Assembly (NCBI GenBank): GCA_025266875.1
Contig: JALLLT010000049.1
Span: forward strand, 124,001-188,000
DNA: 64,000 nucleotides
Direction: 5' to 3'
From: Fennellomyces sp. T-0311
Taxonomy: Eukaryota; Mucoromycota; Mucoromycetes; Mucorales; Lichtheimiaceae
Below the pieces are notes generated by a model, which worked only from the letters and a program-made list of their open reading frames with translations, searched no databases and was not told the origin of the DNA. The first letter of the stretch is position 1. Every line of letters starts with the position of its first letter. The translations under genes and the position numbers were made by a program. Shown here piece by piece: positions 56,252 to 64,000 of this stretch.

Positions 56252-57341
56252 ATGACAATGCTGGGTGCTCCCTCAGGCGTCGCCACGCGTGCTATCCACG
56301 AAGAAGAAGCCCTCAAACGACGCTTGGCAAGCAAAATCGGAATTTGGTATCCCTCTATTTGTTGTTTTTATTGTTTTATGGCATGATTTTTTAATGATGT
56401 TGCCAGCTACTTTGATATTTGTACGCTTCACGTCGATGCCATAGGTATATATTAAGCTCCTTCCTAAAACATATTTTAATAAAAATACATTAGTGAATCC
56501 AAGTAACCACGGACTCCAGCCCGGGGGAGGAGGTAATCACGCATAATGAAAGTGTTATTTGGGATGCGCAGCTCACTTTCTTCCGAAAAGCCAACGGCCA
56601 GATTCATCGGTAACGCAAAACTTATGCGCAGCCCATCGTGTATTGACCATGTACCATCTAGCATGGCCGGGCCCATGCTGTTCCAAGAGTGCTTGACTCT
56701 TAAAGGGTGCTTGAGCGGCGTAAGTAAAAGGAGGCAGGAGTGTGCATGTTTAATCAATGACCGTTGCTCGCCTTTAGGAAGCCAAGGTGACCAAAGGCTA
56801 TTTGCTCCCAGCCAAATGTACATCCGTGATCTGCGCCCAAAAAGTATTCAGACTAACCATAAAGATGCAGACGTGATTCATACTGTGGGACCGCGTAACC
56901 AGGAAAAGCATATCCTCTCCAGCTGCTACCAGCAGTCGCTCCAAAAGTGCGAAACGTATCGTCTGCGCACAGTCGCATTTCCGTGCATTTCGACGGGTGC
57001 GTTTGGCTACGATCATGAACAGGCAGCGAATGTGGCCCTCTCCAACGTCCGTGCATTTCTCATGACAGATTTCGCCGCGGGCAAGAACACGGTAAGGAGG
57101 CTGTCTTTTATGGAGCAGAAAGGAAAAAGGAACAACAACGAGGAACTGACATCCAAAAAAAAAGTTTGACAAGATTATCTTTTGTGTTTATTCCGAACGT
57201 GATAAGAACATTTATGAAGGTAAATGCAAAGCTGGGTTGCCAGGTTTTTGTTGCCATAGTAACCCAGTATTAGAGCTGCTGCCGATATACTTCCCAGGAT
57301 TCTCTCGGCTGGACTCTACCTTTGTCAGTGGATCCGTGTAA
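56252..57341 (+). pseudogene. Macro-domain (ADP-ribose binding/hydrolysing) protein with one frame problem
   Basis: Eight short exons are readable: 56252-56346, 56407-56444, 56494-56532, about 56632-56719, 56778-56817, 56871-57091, 57165-57219 and 57268-57341. They give the macro-domain order YFDICTLHVDAI, VNPSNHGLQPGGGG, AGPMLFQECLTLKGCLSG, EAKVTKGYLLPAK, YVIHTVGPRNQ, FPCISTGAFGYDHEQAANVAL, FDKIIFCVYSERDKNIYE and LLPIYFP. This matches MacroD-type proteins that remove mono-ADP-ribose. Exons 1-3 and 5-8 fit perfectly. Between 56532 and 56719 every acceptor I tried leaves the frame one base off, and the helix after GGGG (normally V-D-x-A-I-H-x-A-A) is damaged. It is either a lesion (pseudogene) or a sequence error. 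The seventh exon's acceptor follows a run of A. Confidence 0.7.
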
Positions 57342-57525
57342 TAGCTGAATTATGTCGTGATAAATAAATAAAAAAGGATTCAAGAACCGATTTTGATGCG
57401 GATTGACAGCAGGCCAATCAAAAACAGTCGATCAGGATGATTCAGGTTGAATATTGCATTTACTTTGTTGCTACTTCGACGGCCATCGGGAAAAAAACAG
57501 TTTCTTTCTCTCCTCCTTTCAAGTC

Positions 57526-58434
57526 ATGCTGCGAACTCACTTTCTGCGCGCCACGCAACTGGTACATACCCCCAGCCAAGGGATTGAAGACAAAGAATAA
57601 CATATGTCCTTCAGGCACATCGGCAGCTGCATACAACGGCGTCTAGAGCGGCTCGTCGCCCGCCCGTAGTTCCTCAAACACCTTCCGTCGAGCAAGCTGT
57701 GTACAATATCTTGCACACGACTCCAGAAGTCCAACACAAAGGCAGCCGCCAGATTCTCAGCTGCCTGGCCCATAACGAGCCTGGTGTCATTACTCGCGTT
57801 TCGGGCATTCTGCAATCGCGAGGTTTCAACATTGAGTCTTTTGTTGCCGCACATACCGAACTGCCTGGTTTGAGCCGAATGACGGTCGTGCTGAATGGTG
57901 ATGGAAACCAGATCGTACAGGCCAAGCGCCAGTTGGAAGATATTGTAAGTTGCAGGCGAGTGGAGAGTTTTTGGGCGGGGACTGACGAGGAGAGAAACGC
58001 AGGTACCTATGTGGGCTGTGTTGGATTATACGAATACCAAGCTTGTCGAGCGGGAGCTGCTTTTGGTGCGTGTGTCGATTTTGGGACCCGAGGCGCAGGG
58101 CGAGGAGCAGGAGCCTGAAGATGACGTCGATGTGGTGTGGGCGTCCAAGAAGTTGCGAGAAACGTCGGCTCATTTGCGTGCATTGACGGAGCTGACGCGT
58201 CTGTTTGAAGGAAGGCTGTTGGATGTGTCGTCGGACTCGGTGATCATTGAGCTGTGCGCAAAGCCTGGGCGGATCACGTCGTTCATCAAGCTGTGCCGGC
58301 CGTTCGGCGTGTTGGAGGCATCACGGACGGGCGTGATGGCACTGCCGCGCGCACCTTTACCAGAGGAGCCCCAGGACGACGAGTTTGAGGATGAGCACGA
58401 AGGTGTGGATGCCACGACGCTCCCACCTGGATAA
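57526..58434 (+). CDS. ILV6: Acetolactate synthase regulatory (small) subunit, mitochondrial
   Basis: Regulates acetohydroxyacid synthase, the first common step of valine/leucine/isoleucine synthesis, and mediates feedback by valine. Three exons (57526-57561, 57627-57944, 58003-58434) give 261 residues. Exon 1 starts an Arg-rich mitochondrial presequence (MLRTHFLRATQLLHTTASRA across the junction). The ACT domain follows: ILSCLAHNEPGVITRVSGIL, then SRGFNIESFVAAHTELPGL and SRMTVVLNGDGNQIVQAKRQ. The C-terminal domain has VPMWAVLDYT, KLVERELLLVRVSILGP and FGVLEASRTGVMALPR. An acidic loop (about QGEEQEPEDDVD) interrupts it, as in other fungal enzymes. All splice sites are GT-AG. It converges on the MICOS gene. 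Confidence 0.95.
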
Positions 58435-58626
58435 ATGTAGCATAGTTTTTATTTCAAAAGACACGGGGCCGGATACCTCTGAACAACAAAAAAACAGTGT
58501 GTTTTCTTTATGACGATGAATGCGTATATATTGCTTTTCTTTTGCTGGCGGTGCGGAGAGTTTTGTCTAGTTATTCTTCTTTAAGGTTTCTTCTACGCCG
58601 GGCTGTGAAGAAGCCTGTGCGTGAGT

Positions 58627-59602
58627 TCATCTGCCAATCATGCCTGGCTGCTGCCTGAAACTTACGTTGGACCGGGTTGAGTACATGCTCTCTACGCTCT
58701 TCTTCACGCTGTCGAACTTGTCCTGTGCTGGCTGTGATGCGCCGCTTTGCTTCAGCTGGCCAAGGAACTGACCAGCAGTCTCGTCGACGGTGCCGCGCAA
58801 CGATGCCAGAGCCTCATCGACCTGTTTGCGCGCGTCCCCGACAGCCTGGTTGACCGACTGATGTGCGGATTGCAGTTCGGGGTATCTGCGTTCGACCTTT
58901 TCGAGCTGCACGCAGACATTGTGTGTGGTCTTTGGCAGGAGGTAGTGTGAGGCGCCCACGGCCAGGGCTGTGGACGTGGCGAATCGAATCACAATGTTGC
59001 GGTTGCGCGCAAGGATGGTACCGGCCAACGCTGCAACGCCAATATAAAGCGCATTGGGAAGAATGTCCTCGTCCTTATCGATGGTCTGCTTCACGGTGTC
59101 TATATTTATACATATTAACACCACGAACACTGCTGTCGTCCCGATCCCTTACTCTTGACACACTGCTCGAATTGTTTGTATTCTCCGTGGAGCGAGTTCA
59201 CGTGCGTCTAGATAACGTCAATATCATCGGCTCGATTCTTCTGGCTGTCAACGCGTGTTACCTTGCCCTCCTCGACCTTCTCGTTTGCATACTTTTGGGC
59301 GTATGCAACATGTTCTTCCAGCTTTGTAGGCGCTTCGACAATCACGACTTTGGGCTGTGGCTCGTCATAAATGCTGAGCTACAGCTATAAATTAGTCCAT
59401 GACCACGTTTTCGACAAGGGGGTATTCCGATCCACCTTTGACTTCTTTTCTTCAGCATAGACCGTCTGGTTAGGAACGGCGGCGAATGCAGCAGCACCTA
59501 CGGCAGCGGTTGCAAGCTATAGGGATTGAGCAGGTTAGCGGCGGATTCGAGGGGGCCATGCGCAAAAACACTTGCCGATTTCTTCACCACAGGAGAGAAC
59601 AT
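58627..59602 (-). CDS. MICOS subunit MIC26/MIC27 (apolipoprotein O family)
   Basis: Inner-membrane protein that helps shape crista junctions. Five exons (59602-59576, 59516-59436, 59378-59262, 59207-59153, 59099-58627) give 250 residues. Recognisable parts: a short presequence, AAFAAVPNQTVYAEE, then SIYDEPQPKVVIVEAPTKLE and HVAYAQKYANEKVEEG. The two membrane segments are ALYIGVAALAGTILARNRN and IVIRFATSTALAVGASHYLLP, followed by a helical, Gln/Ser-rich C-terminal part. The order and length fit MIC26/27, and I cannot tell which of the two. The first intron needs a GC donor (GCAAGTG), as any GT alternative loses the frame. Confidence 0.88.
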
Positions 59603-60009
59603 TACAAGATTTCGATATTGCCGAAGCAAAACAAGCTACCCAGGGCCTCGCGACATAAAAGCCGAGTCACAGCGTAATCGTTTACTGATACGACGGATTA
59701 TTTTTCAACTCCTTGCTGTGTGCAACGCTTCCCCTTGAATCATTTAGACCCTATGCGTTTTTTCACTCTCCTCTCTCTCTACTACTACTACTTTGCGTGG
59801 TGTTGGAAACCGCAATGACTCCTGAACCTATAATGACTATTTTGACTGATTTGTTCGTGCTTCTCCTAATCCAAGTTTCTGCTTTTCTTTCTTTTTTCTT
59901 TACTCTTTCTATCCATTCATTGTATTTAAGACTTCACTGTTGTAACTTGCCTATTTTTTGAACGATAACAGTTCCTTTTCCACACGCACAACGCATTTTA
60001 AGTGTGATT
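59603..60009. other. Shared upstream region of divergent genes
   Basis: Pyrimidine-rich DNA (CTCTCTCTACTACTAC near 59775) between the MICOS gene and the membrane-protein gene. No supported gene; an ATG frame at 59815 encodes only a hydrophobic stretch. Confidence 0.45.
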
Positions 60010-61391
60010 ATGGAGGGACGCCAAGGTGATAACGAAACTGCTTTCGGCCTGCTGTTGTTTTGCTAACTTATCGCCATGGAAACAAAAGCATCTTGCGGTG
60101 CTAACGGCAACACTGACACTATCTGCTCGCCACAGCAAGGACAGGTCTGGAAAAACAATACCTGGTACCAGATCACCTGGAATCCAAGGTAAATATAAAG
60201 AAAAACGGCAAAGCACCAGATTTTTCATTCGTTACTACTTCCCCTCCCCAGCTATCCAACGTATGCTGCCAGTGTAAGTTATCACGGCGACGCTGCACCT
60301 AATACCTAGCATCAAAGTAAACGATTCCACTAGGATGTATTGGACATCTATCTGTACTATGTCAAAAACTACCAAAACACTATGATCAAAAGTTGGACGG
60401 ACATCGCACCCAGTAAAGCAAATTATCCCGTGTTTGTCGATGATTCGTGGTTTCCATCTTCCACAGAGAACACGCACGATGCCTATGTATATATAGTTGG
60501 TGGCGATGTCGATCCTGATCAGGAAATGAGCGATCGGTATTCCGATTATCCAGCGCCCGTGTCCATTCAAGTGATTGGAGGTAACTCCCCGTGGCTAACG
60601 TTGGACGGGGCAAGAAAGGGCTCATGCATATATACTCTAGAGGAAACACGCGATGCACACGAAGAAACTCCAGCAGCAGCCCCCATCCAATCCGAGAGTA
60701 AAAGGCTCCAGCCATGGGTTATTGCGATTGTGGCTGTGTCGTGTGTTGCAGCTTTGGCAGCTTGCATCGTCATGATATGGGCTGTGCGACATGTGCGACG
60801 GCGGAAGCTGGTGTTTGATGAGAAGACTGGCAAGTGTTAGTGATTTCAATGTTTGCACTTTAAGACTCATTTGATTAAAAAACAGAAGCCAGTGGTCATG
60901 GATACACCAGCAGCCTCCCCAGTTCATCGATGCTTTATAATGAACATTTCAAGAACGATAGCACGTTTATACTGCCGCCCACGCTCGATGGATCTGTGCG
61001 TAGTACACCACGAATGATGATGGCCAGTTGCCTTCCCGACAGCACCATCATCCGGCCGCAATCCACCGCCTCCTGTAGCAATATCTCGACTCGATCATCC
61101 GATATCCCTCCCATTTCCTCGGCTGACGCTCTCATGATAGCCGACACCTTCCGCCAGCGTATGCGGCGGCCCGACTGGCAGCACCAACCACAGCGACAAG
61201 AGCACGACGAAGAGAGTAAGCGGCGGCAGCTGAGCGAGGAATTGCTGATGCAGGAACTGGCGGCGGAGGGGACGCTGATGAAAAAGGTCGGCAAACGAGC
61301 CCAGCTGCTAAGTGCATTTGCGGCGGCAGAGGACGACAGCAACAACAACAGTAATAACAATAATAATAACACTAGTTCTTCGTCGCGTTGA
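60010..61391 (+). CDS. Single-pass membrane protein with extracellular beta domain and long cytosolic tail
   Basis: Exons about 60089-60188, 60252-60273, 60334-60835 and 60889-61391 join in frame. A tentative first exon 60010-60025 or an in-exon ATG at 60076 gives about 380 residues. The N-terminal part has QVWKNNTWYQITWNP, DVLDIYLYYVKNYQNTMIK, AYVYIVGGDVDPDQ and PAPVSIQVIGG, an Ig-like/Kre9-like beta pattern seen in fungal surface proteins. One membrane helix follows (WVIAIVAVSCVAALAACIVMIW) with a basic stop (RHVRRRK). The cytosolic tail is Ser/Asn-rich with a short coiled coil (RRQLSEELLMQELAAEG). I did not find a convincing signal-peptide exon, so the true start may be upstream. The 22-nt second exon is unusually small. 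Confidence 0.65.
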
Positions 61392-61432
61392 AACTTCTTC
61401 TATTGTGTGTATGCGTTAAAAAGAGAGATCTA

Positions 61433-61889
61433 TTATACAATTCTTGGTGCAAGAGACACCGCCTTCATCCAGTTCTTTTGTCGTAACTCGGCAGCAACCA
61501 CGCCCAACACGCGTGTGCCGAGGGGCTCCTTTTTGTTGTTGAGCAGAATGCAAGCATTGTCATCGAAACGAATATATCGTCCGTCGGGTCGCGCCATTTC
61601 TTTCTTTGTCCGTACAACGAGCGCGTGCTTAACGTCACCCTTCTTGACTTTTTGTGCTGCTGCCTGGCCGACAAGGTTGGGGTTGATTGGTCGTGCTCGC
61701 TTTACCACACATACAATTTCGTCGCCTTTTTTTTTGTTTTGTTTTGTAAGTTACGGTTGACCGTGAATGTGGCGATCTCTAGTATTTACCTGCACGAGCA
61801 AAGCGTGCGCCGCTCATGACACGAATGCATTCGGCGACAATAGCACCCGAGTTGTCAATGACATTTAATGTGCCTTTTAATCCAATCAT
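61433..61889 (-). CDS. Mitochondrial large-subunit ribosomal protein uL14m
   Basis: Two exons (61889-61790, 61725-61433) give 130 residues, the usual uL14 length. [20 protein letters not shown] and [20 protein letters not shown] are the conserved start. [37 protein letters not shown] and [13 protein letters not shown] follow in uL14 order. Yeast MRPL38 is the counterpart. It lies in the mitochondrial ribosome near the subunit interface. The intron's acceptor follows a run of A (nine A then G) rather than pyrimidines. Its stop is 41 bp from the stop of the converging membrane-protein gene. Confidence 0.94.
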
Positions 61890-61987
61890 GGTCCGGTCAA
61901 GGTGTGTGTTTTGTTTTGGTTAGCGGGTAATGAATTGTTTAGTTTGACGGCTTGCCACCGCCACTATTTTTTTTATTATTACTGATA

Positions 61988-63805
61988 CTACTTTATGGCG
62001 AAGCGCTGCTTCCGAACTATTCCTGCGCCGTAATGCTTTAGTGTGCGGGCGAAGCACAGCCCAATGGCCCGGTAGCTGATGCCATCCTCCTGTCTGACAA
62101 CAGGATATGCCTTGTAGTGCCGCTTATGGTGCAAGTCGAACGATATGCCCGACAGGATGATGCACTCCGAACATTCTTCCGTAAGCGACAGGCAGATGCT
62201 TGACACGTTATACTTTTTGCTGGCCGTGTCTGATGCAGGGATGAGCGACTTGAGCCCAACGATATGCGTCACCTTCACGCCCGTCGCTTCTCGGATAAGC
62301 AGATAGTCCCTCGAATCCACCCACAGCGTGCTGGATGGCCCCTTGGTTCCCGGGGCAGCAGTGTCCCCAGAAAAGATAAACTGCTCGGTCGAGAACCGCC
62401 CAAACGTGTCTTCCCAGTCGAACTTGTCCACGCGGATCGGTATGCTTTCGCAATACATGTGCATCACACCATCGTGGATCGTATAGTTCGTTGCGCTGCT
62501 GACGTTGGATGTCTTGGTGATCGCGAGGGAGACTACCAGCTTTCGAATAAGCTTCTGGATTTGGGTTGAGCTGCTGTCCTTCCTTGTTGGCCAGGGCTCT
62601 GTTTGCTGCTTCTTGGTTTTTTTGCTGTTGCCTTCTGGTGCCCTGAAGTAGATGTGCTCTCCTGCCACACCCGTCCACGACGGAAGGTCGTATTTTTGTA
62701 TAGTGCTATGGTACTTTTTGGATGCATGCCCAAAGCACAGCATCGAAAGATCGTGTACTGCCAGTTTGCTGTATACACTGATCATCAATGGTGTGATGGG
62801 CTCGTTGTAGCTGATATCGATCGGTGAGTCCGCAAATACACTGGGGAATATGTTTTGCACCGCAAACAACTTGTCGTGCTCCTTTGTACTCCTTCGTGCG
62901 TGCAAGTGACGCAGTATCATGCTCGCTTCACGGTGCGCTGGTCGCTCACACAAGGTCTTGACGTAGTAAGCTGCTGCTTTTGATGCTGCCGTCTCCACTG
63001 CAAACTGACTCTGATAGAGATGAGGCACCGAATCTGACCACAGATGTGTGTTCTCTCCAACAAACAGTATGCGACTGGAAGCCATGGCTTCTTGGTATGT
63101 CAATGCTCGTGTAGACCACTGTGATTCATGTATTGCCCGAAGACAGCGAGCAATGTTATGATGGCCCACAGGATAGTAGGACGATGCGGTTGCGGTCAAC
63201 GGCAATTTCCGAATCACCTTCATCTCCGGCACCAGAGCAATCGTATAATCTGCGTTGCTATAGTACTGGTGCATCTGCCGCATTTCTCGCTCCTTCTCTT
63301 CTCGTTTGGCTTGCTTGATACATAGTTGATCGTACCAGATGTATTGGATTCCAAAATCCTGGCAGATCTTTTGGATAACCTTTTCGAATTTGACGCTCTC
63401 GACTCGCTCTTTATCCTCGTCTGTCGTGTTGTCGACGTTGTGATAGACGATCTGGTGCTTGCACTTATCATAACGAATATTGTTTTCCTTTCCACGGACT
63501 ACAATGTCGCCGGACCAGTTCCATGAATATGAGAATGCGCAATAGCCTCCAATCGCGTCGGTGCCTGGAACGACAGTCATGTCGGATGTACGCACCAGAC
63601 GAGTTGGACGAAATGAAGACTTTTTCGACAATGTCATAAGATGACGGATTCCAGGTGGCGGTCGCTCGTTGCTTCTTTCCAGTGCTTGTAGCTTAGGTGT
63701 TCGGCGGTTGCCGTATAGCGCTACATCACCATCGGCAAATATCGGATACTGGCTTGTGTCGTATGTAACATACATGCTGTGTGACAAAGGGTTAAAGACT
63801 TGCAT
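61988..63805 (-). CDS. HET-domain protein
   Basis: One long exon, 605 residues, from ATG at 63805. The HET domain covers about residues 85-260: GGYCAFSYSWNWSGD, then a variable loop, FEKVIQKICQDFGIQYIWYDQLCIKQ, EREMRQMHQYYSNADYTIAL and a TRALTYQEAMASSRILFV block. This is the Y-x-A-L-S-Y-x-W...I-W-x-D-x-x-C-I-x-Q...M-x-x-x-Y pattern of heterokaryon-incompatibility proteins. In Dikarya such domains trigger non-self recognition and cell death, and the fold is related to TIR domains. The role in early-diverging fungi is not established. The C-terminal 300 residues have no NACHT or WD repeats and no recognised domain. Its stop is 98 bp from the start of the uL14m gene on the same strand. Confidence 0.88.
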   Translation of the reverse strand: MQVFNPLSHSMYVTYDTSQYPIFADGDVALYGNRRTPKLQALERSNERPPPGIRHLMTLSKKSSFRPTRLVRTSDMTVVPGTDAIGGYCAFSYSWNWSGDIVVRGKENNIRYDKCKHQIVYHNVDNTTDEDKERVESVKFEKVIQKICQDFGIQYIWYDQLCIKQAKREEKEREMRQMHQYYSNADYTIALVPEMKVIRKLPLTATASSYYPVGHHNIARCLRAIHESQWSTRALTYQEAMASSRILFVGENTHLWSDSVPHLYQSQFAVETAASKAAAYYVKTLCERPAHREASMILRHLHARRSTKEHDKLFAVQNIFPSVFADSPIDISYNEPITPLMISVYSKLAVHDLSMLCFGHASKKYHSTIQKYDLPSWTGVAGEHIYFRAPEGNSKKTKKQQTEPWPTRKDSSSTQIQKLIRKLVVSLAITKTSNVSSATNYTIHDGVMHMYCESIPIRVDKFDWEDTFGRFSTEQFIFSGDTAAPGTKGPSSTLWVDSRDYLLIREATGVKVTHIVGLKSLIPASDTASKKYNVSSICLSLTEECSECIILSGISFDLHHKRHYKAYPVVRQEDGISYRAIGLCFARTLKHYGAGIVRKQRFAIK

Positions 63806-64000
63806 GATTATTCCCTGAGATATAATACCTGAACTTATTGTTTGATAGTGTTTCTCACGCTCAAATATTGGTATAGATTGTGTGTTGCGTATGTATAGGA
63901 TAAAGTACTGCGTAAAGGAAGATCAGCGGTATGTTGCAATGATTTTGTTGATGGTGAGTAAAGAGGAGTCCGCTATACGGAGTGGATTGTAAGATATAGA
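63806..64000. other. Upstream region of the HET-domain gene
   Basis: Nothing coding is seen in the last 195 bp; presumably leader and promoter of the HET gene. Confidence 0.5.

Noticed and set aside
56476..56823. 115-codon minus-strand frame
   Set aside because: It lies opposite macro-domain exons that give an ordered family motif series; no motif on the minus strand.
62208..62678. 156-codon second minus-strand frame inside the HET gene
   Set aside because: Out-of-frame shadow of a 605-codon uninterrupted frame with clear HET motifs.

Overview
The window is nuclear DNA of a filamentous fungus, most likely an early-diverging one (Mucoromycota, probably Mucorales). The signs are many short introns (about 50-80 bp) with fungal-type donors, a CYP509-like P450, a regulator with two tandem Zn2Cys6 clusters, a HET-domain protein, and remains of several eukaryotic mobile elements (PIF/Harbinger, Helitron, LINE and a Plavaka/CACTA-like transposase). 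Housekeeping genes sit in compact clusters. Between them lie long AT-rich stretches that hold relics or nothing recognisable.

Layout. 1-4.1 kb: no gene seen. 4.1-9.2 kb: an Hsp20-like gene with a frameshift, a broken PD-(D/E)XK-type nuclease relative, a broken transposase, a coiled-coil gene and a small divergent gene. 9.3-11.6 kb: an Ark/Prk/AAK1-type kinase. 12.4-13.3 kb: a non-coding higher-order tandem repeat. 14.5-17.3 kb: a Helitron fragment, two structurally matched hairpins and a LINE tail. 18-26.8 kb: a PD-(D/E)XK-like gene, a GUCD1-like gene, HMG-CoA synthase (ERG13) and NOG1. 26.8-30.8 kb: relics.

30.8-44.2 kb holds the most distinctive content. Two large genes and one small gene encode secreted, repeat-built proteins with a dibasic Arg-Arg site in almost every ~46-residue repeat, the layout of Kex2-processed repeat precursors. 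In the first gene every repeat is one exon, with eight phase-0 introns at the same place in each repeat. The second has lost or never had the inner introns. The third is reduced to about one repeat. A P450 gene lies between the first two. Just downstream, 44366-47161, is a structurally complete PIF/Harbinger transposon (inverted repeats, 3-bp target duplication, DDE transposase, Myb/SANT partner).

48.4-52.3 kb: a second PD-(D/E)XK-type gene and its decayed copy. 52.5-63.8 kb: a dense block with a Zn2Cys6 regulator, an F-box-like protein, a macro-domain protein with a frame problem, the acetolactate synthase regulatory subunit (ILV6), a MICOS MIC26/27 subunit, a single-pass membrane protein, mitochondrial ribosomal protein uL14m and a HET-domain protein.

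Several otherwise well-conserved genes carry one-base frame breaks, two of them in or at A-runs (ERG13, the Hsp20-like gene). This points either to homopolymer errors in the assembly or to real lesions, and affects how the breaks in the other genes should be read. All assignments come from reading motifs and splice signals by eye; no database search was run.
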